Source of the DNA: Copromyces sp. CBS 386.78 | Taxonomy: Eukaryota > Ascomycota > Sordariomycetes > Sordariales > Sordariaceae | NCBI GenBank assembly: GCA_030685235.1 | Contig: MU839102.1 | Coordinates: 310,001 to 374,000, forward strand | DNA: 64,000 bases | Direction of reading: 5' to 3' | Shown: positions 24,934 to 34,869 of the stretch, one piece after another | Numbering within the stretch: position 1 is the stretch's first letter | Layout of the letters: every line of letters starts with the position of its first letter | Notes under the pieces: model-generated | Told to the model about the DNA's origin: nothing | Databases searched by the model: none | Seen by the model: the letters and a program-made list of their open reading frames with translations, nothing else | Translations under genes and position numbers: made by a program

Positions 24934-25701
24934 TCAACTCAGCCCCCCATAATAAAACTTGCTCATGTCAATCAACAGCTGTTGCGGATCCGGCCGCCGC
25001 TCCGGGTCCCAGATGCCCTCGCTCCTCAGCGTCAACGACACCTCCTGCGGCAACTTGTCCAAGATTGCATTACACGCTCGCAAAGCATGGTCGTCAATGG
25101 TGGGATCAAGGTCCTTCCCGCAATCGCTGTAGTACGCCGTGTGGACCCCATTATACCACCTTGACCACGAGTCGGTCTCGCCGCTCCATGCTGGGTATTC
25201 TCTCAGTCAGAAGAGGAGTGGAACATCCGAAGAAGCTCTGTCAACTGCTTTGGATTGAGTTGGGACATCGGAAGAAGCACTCTCAACTGCTTTGGAGTTG
25301 ATGTAGGCAGGGGGAGGCAGCACGTTTCCTTCGGTTCTGGACTGGAACCGCCGCTTCGAATCGTGTGTTGTCTTCTTGGTGGTGGGAATGATCACGCCTT
25401 CAAGGGCAGCGAAGACGGCTTGAATGACGCGTTGGAGTACCCAGTCGGACTTGGAAGGGTCATGCTCAGCATACAGCTTGTCCGCGGCCTTATACATGAT
25501 GTTAAAGATAGCTTTCTTCTTCTCCTCGTCCGTGGAGCTGTTTTGGTACTCTTGGATGTACCTCTCCGTCTCTGCCTCTAGGGTGTTGGTCGTTGTTTCA
25601 TCAGCTTCTTTCTCTGCCAACTCTTTGGCCCCGCTCTCCTTTTTGTCTTTCTTGTGTGCGGGTTGCTTGTTCTTTGCGACTTTTGCGGACGAGGACGGCA
25701 T
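24934..25701 (-). CDS. unrecognised protein; frame interrupted by one TGA
   Basis: From the ATG at 25701 a frame of 164 codons runs to a TGA at 25207-25209. The same frame then stays open for a further 89 sense codons to a TGA at 24934-24936. The first part is Lys/Ala/Glu-rich (1-45), then a helical domain with a KSDWVLQRVIQAVFAAL core, then a near-perfect 14-15-residue tandem duplication around KAVESASSDVP/KAVDRASSDVP. The part after the TGA looks genuinely coding (Trp/Tyr-rich, DKLPQEVSLTLRSEGIWDPE, ending KFYYGGLS). An intron removing the TGA is possible (donor GTGCTT about 25279, acceptor CCCAG about 25191) but its donor is weak. Alternatives are readthrough (TGA followed by CTG) or a nonsense mutation. 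No family recognised. Confidence 0.55.
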
Positions 25702-27047
25702 CGTGACGTTGGAGTTTGTACTTGGGCAAAGGAGATAAGATCAAGAAGAATGAGTCCAAGACTTGATAAAGATGGCAATGAAGCAAAATAAGTCGTAAGG
25801 TGGTAGTAAATTGTGAGGTATGCGTAGTGGATGAAGTGTGAAACGCTGTGAAAGAAAAGAAGAAGAGAACGACGAGGGAAGGGAACATGTGGGCAGTCGA
25901 CAATAAATACAGGATTCGGAACTTTCGTTGGGTACACCCTTTCTCAACAGTAAGAGGAGAAAGCACGGCTGTTATGATGATGCAGCCTTCCTTCAACTCC
26001 ACACTGCAAATAAATCCAATGTGGAAGTCGCTTTATTGTCATGTCTTCACTCTGTCACTTCATATTTGGAAGGAGAGGCACACTCTTGAGCCTTTCGCCG
26101 TTCACCACTTCCTTTTCTAACCAACCGAGCGGGTACAGGAATGAACCGAACACCTTACAATGTAATACATCACACATTCAGGATGCACTTGCACGCGTCC
26201 ATGCATCTTAATTACACCTATGGAATTAAATTCTAAGCATCTCCAGGATCAGATCATCGCCCATTGACTCTGGCCGACGTGCTTCCAACATGCTACGAGG
26301 CATATCACAGTCATGCAACCGCCTCCCTGGCCAAAGCAAGTCGTCTGGTGTTGGACTGCCCATGCTCGATTTGTCTTACGTGAAACATTGGCCGGCTGCC
26401 ACTTCGTTTTCCAACGGGCAAACAGTTTCTGTATGGGGACGGGATCCAAGACCAAGTCTGATAGCTACTACCCATAGTAGTTAATAAACTTCCTGTCCTT
26501 CAGAGGCAACGACATCTTCCATTTCCACACATCAGTGAACTTGAGAGTCCCTATCAAGCCTATTCAGGATGTTCCTGAGGAGGTACGAAATTCGCAACTG
26601 CTCCTTCCAATTTCTTCCCGGGTTTCTCCCTCTCTGTCCAGCTTCCATGTTCCTGCCTCTTCGCCGTACCATCTGATGAAAGACGACTGACGAAAGAAAA
26701 GAACCAAAGCCATGTCAACAGAAGAGAATGTAGCCGTGATCGAGCCCTTTCCCCCTCTTTAATTCCGCAGTGTCCCCCCTCATTGATTTGAGACGAAGCG
26801 ACGCCGAAAAGGGGTAACATTCCCTTTAATCAGGGTTAGGGTTCTGTATGTTCTCCATTCCTCACTCCCGTCTCAGCTCCATTGCTCCAAATCAATCCCA
26901 CCACCAAAACAGCTACAGCTGAGCTTGAGCTCCCCCACTTTTCATCATCGCTAACTCAACATCAACATCAACTCGCTCACCAACACCTCTTCCGACCTTG
27001 TTACTTTTACAACTTTCATACCCAACCCCAGCACTCAAAACCGAAAA
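25702..27047. promoter_or_regulatory. divergent intergenic region with telomere-like box
   Basis: No coding frame is supported in this 1.35 kb. It lies between a leftward gene and the rightward parvulin gene. AGGGTTAGGGTT at 26832-26843, about 205 bp before the parvulin ATG, is a perfect double telomere-type word and a candidate binding site for a TRF/Tbf1-type Myb factor. The leader just upstream of 27048 is rich in CA and CT. Confidence 0.45.
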
Positions 27048-27663
27048 ATGGGCAAAGACAAGAAAGCGTCCGGCTCCGGCAGCAAGGGCGGAAAGGACGC
27101 CGGCAAGGACGCTGGTAAGGACGCCGGCAAGGCGGCCAAGGGTGCTCAGTCGATTAATGTTCGGCATATTCTGGTGTGTGATTCTCTTCCCTTCGGGGTT
27201 GCTTCTTGGTTAATAAGGGTCGGACGATTGCTAATTGCATTGGGTACGTAGTGTGAGAAACATGGCAAGAAGGAAGAAGCCCTGGCCAAGATCCGTGACG
27301 GAGCGGATTTCGGTGCTGTTGCTAGGGAGTATAGTGAGGATAAGGCGAGGACTGGTGAGATTCTCCTTAGCTCGTCTGCTTTTCCTGAGTTCATTGTAGC
27401 GGGCTGTTTCGTTACTTCTCCCGTTTCCCCGCCTCCCAGCCATCCTAGCGGGTTGTCACTTTTATGTCTTTTGCAGTCGTGGTCACTCACTTACACAAAA
27501 TTTTGTAGGAGGAAGCCTGGGTTGGAAGCAAAAGGGCACCTTGGACCCCGAGTTCGAGAAGGTCGCGTTTGCTTTGGAGACAAGCAGCACTGGCAGCCCC
27601 AAGATTGGTGAGGCCAAGACGCCGTTTGGTTACCACATCATCATGGTAGAGGGTAAGAAATGA
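27048..27663 (+). CDS. PIN4: parvulin-type peptidyl-prolyl cis-trans isomerase (Pin4/Par14 type)
   Basis: Three exons: 27048-27173, 27252-27354 and 27509-27663; product 127 aa. The basic N-terminus (1-37) is Gly/Lys-rich with a repeated DAGK unit, as in human Par14. The parvulin domain follows: INVRHIL-CEKHGKKEEAL, FGAVAREYSEDKART, GGSLGWKQKGTLDPEFEKVAF and FGYHIIMVEG. Family knowledge: Par14-type enzymes lack the WW domain and the phosphate-binding loop of Pin1 and act in nucleus and ribosome biogenesis. A GTAAGA directly after the final GAGG could be a fourth donor giving another last two residues; the simple reading ends EGKK. Gene name by family resemblance only. Confidence 0.85.
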
Positions 27664-28045
27664 TACTATCAATATGCATACTACGGCGTTTTGGATGTTT
27701 GTGCCCTTCCAATTCCCATTTGTAGGTCATATCCTTGGGTTCATAACATGGTCTTTTAACATTGGTATAACGGGTCGGGTTGCAGGAGTTCACATATGGC
27801 AACACCATTTCACAAAAAGACCATGGGAAGAACCAGCGATTGGGTTTTGGACCTTTTACGTTGTTTATTGCCCCTTTCGGGGAAGCCAGCTAAGGCCTGC
27901 TCTAAGCATATTTTGTGCCAGTCGGTAAGGTCTACCCAAGCGTACGTCCAACAAGACAAAAGGCTTGTTAAAGCCGATGTCCGGGATGCGTCTGCCGCCT
28001 GTCCATCCCTAGGTGTTCCGCCTCGCCAAGATGCGAATCGCCAAT
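27664..28045. other. convergent 3' region between PIN4 and RPS12
   Basis: No gene supported. The two genes converge here. The 15-base word CACAAAAAGACCATG at 27811-27825 recurs at 28618-28632 in the first RPS12 intron; the meaning is unknown. Confidence 0.5.
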
Positions 28046-28839
28046 TTACTGCTCGGTCTGGAAGTAGTTGAGGAGGATCTAAAGGGTCATTTGTTAGCAA
28101 CTGTGGTCCACCAGTAGACTCGGGAGTGATTCTTACCTCACGCTCGGAGGACATCTCACCCCAGTTCTTAACGACGACGCAAGAGCAGTTGACGACCTTG
28201 CGGGCGTTGCCCTCACGGTCAAGGACGCCTAGTACCACAGTCAGCAAAACAGCCCCAAGACTTGTTGTTCTGGTAATGGGTATACTCACAGAGACCAGCC
28301 CACTCGCCGAGCTGCTTGCCATCGGGGACCTTGATGAGGGGGATCTTGTGCTCGGAGCAGAGAGCAATGACGAGCTTCTTGTAGGCCTCCTCCTCGCACG
28401 ACTCGTTAAGGACGCACATGTGAGCCTCGCGGCGGTCAAGGGCCTTGGAAGCCTCACGGAGACCGCGGGCAAGACCGTCGTGCATAAGGGAGATCTTGAG
28501 AACACCCTTGAGGGCATCAAGGACGCTCATCTGGCCCTTGGGGGCAGCATCGGCGGAAACCTCAACCTCCTCGGAGGTCTGGGGGACAGTGTTCTCTTCT
28601 ACGTCCGACTACAATTCCACAAAAAGACCATGTTAGCTGGAGTGCTCTTTTGCTTCCTCATTGTAATCGGGTCGTGTCGGACTGAAGGTGTCGGGCATCG
28701 GCGGCGCCGTCGATGTCGAGTATGCCTAGTTCGTCATCATGCTTCTTTCGAGATGTATTCGGTTCTAGGATATCGAATCGACGCTCGCGATGGCGACACT
28801 TCAGCCGGCACGTAGGGGACGGGACGGGTGTCTCACCAT
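28046..28839 (-). CDS. RPS12: 40S ribosomal protein S12 (eS12)
   Basis: Four exons read 28839-28837, 28608-28290, 28228-28137 and 28078-28046; product 148 aa. Exon 1 is only the ATG codon followed by GTGAGA. Exon 2 begins [10 protein letters not shown] and contains the diagnostic [32 protein letters not shown] and [15 protein letters not shown]. The third exon gives [19 protein letters not shown] and the last [10 protein letters not shown]. Family knowledge: eS12 belongs to the L7Ae-like fold and sits on the beak of the small subunit. The one-codon first exon and intron density are typical of highly expressed fungal ribosomal protein genes. It is divergent from RPS22. Confidence 0.93.
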
Positions 28840-29598
28840 CTTGGCGATTTGCTTGGGGTTGTTGTCGGATACGATCCTCGAAGAGTTAATGGAGAAAGTA
28901 TTTCTATGGGTGGTGGTCGAGGGGAGCGAGAGGGTCCTGCGAGTCTCGACTTTCCGCGAAACCAAAAAGCTCTGGACAGAAATTATGTGCGTCGCACCGA
29001 CCACTGCCCCACACCTGGCCGCTCGCCAGCGCGAAACTGTCCCCCAAATTTCCGAAATTTTGTGTGAATGCGCCTGAAGGGCACCTCTGCCGGCCCGGCG
29101 AGCGCCAAGAGTGACGGTTAGGGCAATTGCACGGGGCACTTTTTGCATGGCAAAGCACAGACCACCACCACAGAATCCACCCGCCCGCTCGAAATTTTTA
29201 CCAAAAGACCATCGCGATCTTTTCCCCCTCCCATCCTGCTAGCTTGTCCGTCCTCTCAGCATCAAGCCCATCACCGAGGTATGTGAAACAAAACAAAACA
29301 GTCATAGTCGCATTGCGACGACGACAAGAACTACGACTCCGGAGAATGTCCTGAACAACTGGATAATGCCCTTCGCAAAGGCCCAGGAAAGCAATCAGAC
29401 CGCGCTGGTAATAGGCGACGACCACTGATACGCTTCTCCTCGTCGGCAACTGAGCGGGCAGAACCCTTGGACACCTTCACTGCGTTGTTCCAGAGGGCAC
29501 TCTCCATGCTCACGGAGCCTCGAAGGCTAACATACGGATCTGGCAGATACCTCTGATCCCATTCCCGATTTGAGAATCTCCTCGAAAAAACCGTCAAG
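28840..29598. promoter_or_regulatory. bidirectional ribosomal-protein promoter region
   Basis: The 760 bp lies between the start codons of RPS12 (-) and RPS22 (+), so both promoters must lie in it. No coding frame is supported. A GGTTAGGG word occurs at about 29116-29123. A possible 5' UTR intron of RPS22 may start at the GAGGTATGTG near 29276. Shared control of the two genes is an inference from arrangement. Confidence 0.5.
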
Positions 29599-30270
29599 AT
29601 GGTCCGCACTTCCGTTCTCCACGATGCCCTCAACAGCATCAACAACGCCGAGAAGGCCGGCAAGCGCCAGGTCTTGATCCGTCCTTCTTCCAAGGTCATC
29701 GTCAAGTTCCTCCAGGTCATGCAGAAGCACGGTACGTTCGAAGTCGCAAACCACCCGCCAGATATCATTGGCAGACGACGAAAGGAACCGTGGAAAGACT
29801 CTTAACGCAATCGCACACTCCCCCGAACCGCCCCAATATCCAACACACCCTTCGGCGTGATAACTAGGCCGAGGTCTCATAACGCTCCACGATCTTAGCC
29901 CTTTAAGTCGCCGATAAATCAACTGCGAGAGTCTTACACGTTACTGGAGTCACCAATGATATCTAATGTTTAAACTGTCGCGACATATCACTGACATTTC
30001 TGACCTTCAGGCTACATCGGCGAGTTCGAGGAGGTCGATGACCACCGCTCCGGCAAGATCGTTGTCCAGCTCAACGGCCGCCTCAACAAGTGCGGTGTCA
30101 TCTCTCCCCGCTACAACGTCCGCCTCGCTGAGCTCGAGAAGTGGGTTGTCAAGCTCCTTCCCGCCCGTCAGTTCGGCTACGTCATCCTCACCACCTCTGC
30201 TGGTATCATGGACCAGGAGGAGGCCCGTCGCAAGCACGTCTCCGGCAAGATCATCGGCTTCTTCTACTAA
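29599..30270 (+). CDS. RPS22: 40S ribosomal protein S22 (uS8, S15a)
   Basis: Two exons, 29599-29731 and 30011-30270, joined in phase 1 (GTACGT donor, TTCAG acceptor, 279-bp intron). The 130-aa product begins [19 protein letters not shown] and ends [11 protein letters not shown], full length for uS8. Conserved blocks include [35 protein letters not shown] and [15 protein letters not shown]. Family knowledge: uS8 binds helix 21 of 18S rRNA in the small-subunit body. The large intron may hold regulatory sequence, but no snoRNA was recognised in it. Confidence 0.95.
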
Positions 30271-30542
30271 GCGGATATTTCTCGCTAAAAGTCGGGAATG
30301 AGGAGGATCTCTAGCGAGGCATGCTTTGGGTTGTCTGGGAAGTCGATGGGAGGATGATACCACCGTCTGGTGTCTGCGAGTAATATTGCAACATACACCC
30401 ACCCCAATAATTGACTTGAAGAGCTGGTTCCTCCACCAATATCTTGTCCAACATGACTTGCAATGTGAACGATGTTATTAAATGGGTGTGTAGAGGGGGT
30501 CGATGTGACGTGATGAATCGAGACATTTACATAGGTGAGGAT

Positions 30543-30816
30543 TACCGCTTTTACTCAACCGTAAGAGATTTACTCCCCATAATATTTCCAGAGCCTAACC
30601 TTCTTGTAGTATGGTTAGCTCCCTTATGTAAGCCCACTGTAACCCGTGTGGATACAGTAAACGTGGTGTGGCACCGGGCACACGGCTGGCATGGGTCATT
30701 TGTAGTCGGCTGGCGGGGCTGTCAGGGTTGTAAAGTGAGCTTGCCGGTCCGGCTAAACTGTATGAAGGTTAGGAGGTTTAGCTAGGTAAATCTCTTACGG
30801 TTGAGTAAAAGCGGTA
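30543..30816. mobile_element. 274-bp inverted-repeat element, mariner-type ends
   Basis: A perfect 31-bp inverted repeat (30543-30573 and 30786-30816) frames the unit. Outer bases are TA followed by CCGCTTTTACTCAACC, mirrored as GCGG then TA, as expected for a Tc1/mariner element with TA target duplication. A second inverted pair, CCTAACCTTC at 30594-30603 and its complement at 30764-30773, extends the symmetry. No coding capacity, so it would be a non-autonomous MITE. Confidence 0.7.
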
Positions 30817-30872
30817 GACGGTTAAGTTTAGACCAGTTTCTGAAGTGTATTTTGGGAGTCGAGATGTCTTTA

Positions 30873-31067
30873 GCCGGGAAACTGTATCATTTTTGCCAAG
30901 ACAATCCGTTTGATCAACCGATTGGTCACATTTTATCCACCTGTACATCTTGGCTACCAAGATACCTGAGACTGGGCGGTTTTTGCGTGTTCTTGGCGAA
31001 TCTTTAGGTGGTCAACAAGTACTGAAAGTAGAGAAATGTCTTGGCAAAAATGATACAGTTTCCCGGC
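30873..31067. mobile_element. 195-bp inverted-repeat element, TTA target site
   Basis: A perfect 30-bp inverted repeat, beginning GCCGGGAAACTG, lies at 30873-30902 and 31038-31067. TTA directly flanks both ends and fits a 3-bp target duplication like that of PIF/Harbinger elements. No coding frame; a MITE. It sits only 56 bp from the mariner-like element. Confidence 0.7.
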
Positions 31068-31863
31068 TTAAGGGATAGAAGTGTATTCTTGGCGTAGCAC
31101 ATAACGTTTCACATCGGAGAAAACACGAGGCCGGGAAGGGTGTTTTACTGCCGCATCACGTTGACATGGGAATCTGCTTCATGTTCAACCGGTTTTCTCA
31201 AGGTGACGCGTAACACTGCCCCTGAAGCCGTGGAGCTCACGCCGACCTGGAGGTGCAGATCCCTGTCGTTTCCAGACACCGCCTGAGTCTCGTCAGGTAC
31301 CCGTAGTTAGGCTAACCCACCGCCCGCCCCTCCTTGGCCCCTGACGCGTGCATCGAGTGCGCCACCTCGTTCAGATGTCCATCTTGGGGTACCTTGTGTC
31401 AGCTCGGCTACCCCAAAATGAGGAACAGGCACAGACAACCCTTTTTGGGGGGATCTTCACTCTTCAGGTGCAGTTCAATCCCTGGAGGAGGACACTTTCC
31501 AGATTCTGCGACAGGCCACTGTTCTCGTATTCTTTGACCACCAGTTTCTTGACCCTCGAGAGTCTACCTCACAGAGCCAAGCCGTATCATTGTTCGTCCG
31601 CGGCAATGCCAACCGTTGGCAACGCCACCGACTACGATAAACACCTTGGTTCCAATTCTCCGTGACCGACTCGCCGCCTGTTTGAAGAAGGCGCTACGAA
31701 TTTAAACACGACTCGGGCACTCTTAAGTTGGAGTTCGAACCTCCAGCTCTACACCAAGAGCATCAGCAATAACCAAGTTGGACGACCAAGCTCAATGGGG
31801 AGAGCAAGCTACGCCGCGTAACGCCCTACCGACCTCCCTACCTACCTACTTAAAACAGACACG
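31068..31863. other. 5' flank of the GT90 gene
   Basis: No gene supported. The last 60 bases are a pyrimidine-rich leader with repeated CTAC words before the ATG at 31864. Frames of up to about 105 codons at 31334-31665 lack motifs. Confidence 0.5.
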
Positions 31864-33783
31864 ATGCGGTCCCGCCAGCTATTAATCCTGGTGGGAACCG
31901 TCTTTATCTTCTTCTGCATCTACTCTCTCTTCACATCCACCGCGAGCCTAAGCCAAGGGCAGCAGAAGTTGAAAGACACTTACCAGAATGGCGCCCACCA
32001 CCTCCCACACGACAACATCGACTTCAAATCCAAACCAGCAGCAGTCCGACCTCCCAAGCCAGCTCCGAAAGGCTCCCACCCAATATGGCATCTGACCATC
32101 GACGCCGAGCGCGACCTCGAAGCCATGAAGGCCCGTCAGTCGCGTACCCTCAAGGAAGCCGTCAAGGAGTACCGCCGACGGTACGGCCTGCCCCCGCCTC
32201 CCAATTTTGACAAGTGGTGGGCGTTCGCCAAGGAACATGATGTCCAGCTCGTCGACGAATTTGACATGATCCACGAACTCATCACCCCCTTTTGGGGCCT
32301 CTCGCCGAGAACCGTCCGCATGCGCGCCAAGGAAGCCCTGGGATTCGACGGAAACGCCCTGATTGGCCTCCAGATCCGTGACGGCGAGATTGCCTACGTC
32401 CGTGGCGGACAGGAGTGGCAGGTCCAGGCGACCAAGGGCATGATGAAGAAATTCAAGCAATGGCTACCGGACATGGACCTGGCATTCAACATCCACGACG
32501 AGCCGCGCGTGGTAGTCCCCGCCGAGGACATGGCACGGCTGATTGGGCGGGCGAAGAAGGTCAACATGCCCGCGGCGAACAAGGGGTCTGCCTACCGAAA
32601 CGACTTCACCCGCGATCCCGACGGCGGACTCAGTCCCACCGGCAGCTTCTCCGAGGAAAAGTTTACCCGGTTCAACGTCTTCGCCCACCAGCCCACATGG
32701 ACACACTCGCGCATGAGCTGTCCCGCCGACAGTCCTGCCCGCCTCATCGACGAGGAGGGCGCCGACAAGCCTCAACGACTTGACGACGTGAGCAAGTTCG
32801 GCCTGGGCGAGCTCGGCTTCGTGTATAACTGGACGGCCATGTCGGACATCTGTCTCTCCCCTTCGCTTTCCAACACCTTCGGCTTCTTCGACCGGCCCAA
32901 CGCCTACAACGTCGTGCACGACCTCTTCCCCATCTTCTCGCAGAGCAAGATCTCCTCGTACGCCGACATCCTCTACCCATCCCCCTGGTACTGGTACGAA
33001 AAGGTTCCCTACGAGGAAGGCAAGGACCCGCTCTGGGACGACAAGGCCAACCAACTGTACTGGCGCGGCTCGACAACCGGCGGCTTCTCACGCAACGGCG
33101 GCTGGCGCCGGCAGCACCGACAGCGCTTCGTGCAGAAGATCAACGAGCGCGACACCGCCAAGGTGCTGGTCAACAAGGGCAAGAACGAGCAGAACCCAGA
33201 CTGGGTAGTCAGCGAGGTATCCCGGTCCGACTACCGCGACATCATCAATGTGTTCTTCTCGCACATCGGGCAGTGCGACCCAGGCGACTGCGACGCGCAG
33301 CGCGAGTTCTTCGAGGTGAAGTCGTACGCCGAGCAGGTGGACGCATTCAAGTACAAGCACGTTTTGGACATTGACGGCAACGCGTTCTCGGGCCGGTTCT
33401 ATGCGTTCCTCAAGAGCAGGAGTCTGGTGTACAAGTGGGCGATTTTCCGGGAGTGGCATTATGAGTGGCTGAAGCCGTGGGCGCACTTCATCCCGCTGAG
33501 CACGCAGGGCGAGGACTGGTTGGAGACGGTCCGATTCTTCAGCGAGGAGAGCGCAACGGTTAGTCAGGGGACGAAGGAGGCCGAGCGCGTGGCGATTCAG
33601 GGACGGGAGTGGGCGAATAAGGTGTTGAGACACGAGGATATGGAGGTGTGGTTCTTTAGGTTACTCTTGGAGTAGGTCTTTTCAGCCCCTTGGTTGTGAG
33701 TTGGATGAGTTTGCTAACATTGGTGTAACAGGTATGGCCGTGTCATTGATGACAACAGAGAGAACATCGGCTTTCTGCCATGA
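31864..33783 (+). CDS. GT90 (CAP10-like) glycosyltransferase, type II membrane protein
   Basis: Two exons, 31864-33671 and 33732-33783 (phase 2; donor GTAGGT, acceptor AACAG); product 619 aa. A short basic start and a single hydrophobic anchor (residues 5-24) predict a type II Golgi protein. The GT90 domain is in the C-terminal half. LYWRGSTTGGFSRNG at about 398-412 and the following Arg-rich helix are the family signature. Later blocks include YKHVLDIDGNAFSGRFYAFL and FIPLSTQGEDWLETVRFF. The final exon supplies EYGRVIDDNRENIGFLP, matching the usual GT90 ending, which supports the splice. Family knowledge: related fungal enzymes are xylosyl- or other glycosyltransferases for capsule or wall glycans. 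The donor sugar here is not known. Confidence 0.88.
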
Positions 33784-34869
33784 AGAGAGCAGAAGGCCCG
33801 GATGACCTACAAAGAAGAAGAATAAGAATTGCAAGAAAGAAGCGGAGGACCCAAAAACCATAAGCCCCGCTGGAAGCTGGAGTAGAACATCACGGCATAC
33901 ACCAGACTCATACACCAAGAGCGACGATGATCTTTATCTCTGCAGCTAAACATCAACCATCCCTACCCCCATCTAACTGAACCTAACAACCAACTGAGAA
34001 TCCCCGAGTATGTATAATCGGGTTCATCGGTCACAGCCATACACCAACTACGCATTGCTGCTGTTTCCTAGCTACCTAACTCGATATCCTATACCTACCT
34101 ACCTATTTCATGTATCTATTTGCTACTACGATTTCTACCATGTGTATGATTTCTGGATGTTCAGTATTGCTCCTAGATCCATCTAGTGTTAATGTATTTA
34201 TTAGAGATGGGACGAGAAATATGTGGTATACATGTATGCATTACACGGGCACATACGCATACTCTGAAGAGGTGTTGAATGGATGCACCCTACCTCTAGA
34301 TACATATCTTAGAAGAAGGCATTCATGGACATAGGGAACTTGGCACGATAAAGAAGTCTTCGTCCTTCCATGGTTGAGAGTTATTGCTTGCGTTTACTCC
34401 ATGAAATGACTCGAATTCTCGTGTGAATGAAAGATGAAGACCCTTTTTCTTAGAAATACGTCGCCATGTTGATATGGTACAGTTCGCAGAATGGCCTCAC
34501 ATCTCACAACATCCCAGCACGAAAAAGGAGGAAGCTTGAAGTTATCCCTGTTTGGTGAAGATGTTTATGCTACGTAAGCTTGCTTTGAGTTAGAAGACTA
34601 TCACTTAAGTGTAATGTAATTATATCTAAAACACAGTTAGAAAAAGATGTGATATAGAAGCCCAACCCGTCCTCATTCCTATCCTCCCAGTATCTTATCC
34701 CCGCCTCAATTCATCCAAACCATGACTCATTTCCTGTCCACACAAAACACACATCATCCATCACCCAATCCACTCCTTGATCCAAATCCATACACCACCC
34801 AAAAAATTACGTACACAAGAAGGGAGACGGAAACTCGGTTTGGGGGAATCACTTAATCACTTCACATTA
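33784..34869. other. convergent 3' region
   Basis: No gene supported in this 1.1 kb between the GT90 gene and the alpha-actinin gene. The sequence is AT-leaning with CTAC-rich stretches and no recognisable element. Confidence 0.5.

Noticed and set aside
27811..28632. 15-base word CACAAAAAGACCATG repeated at 27811 and 28618
   Set aside because: Only two copies, too short to separate from chance; not a feature by itself.
31948..33633. Minus-strand frames opposite the GT90 gene
   Set aside because: Shadows of a GC-rich exon with clear GT90 motifs on +.
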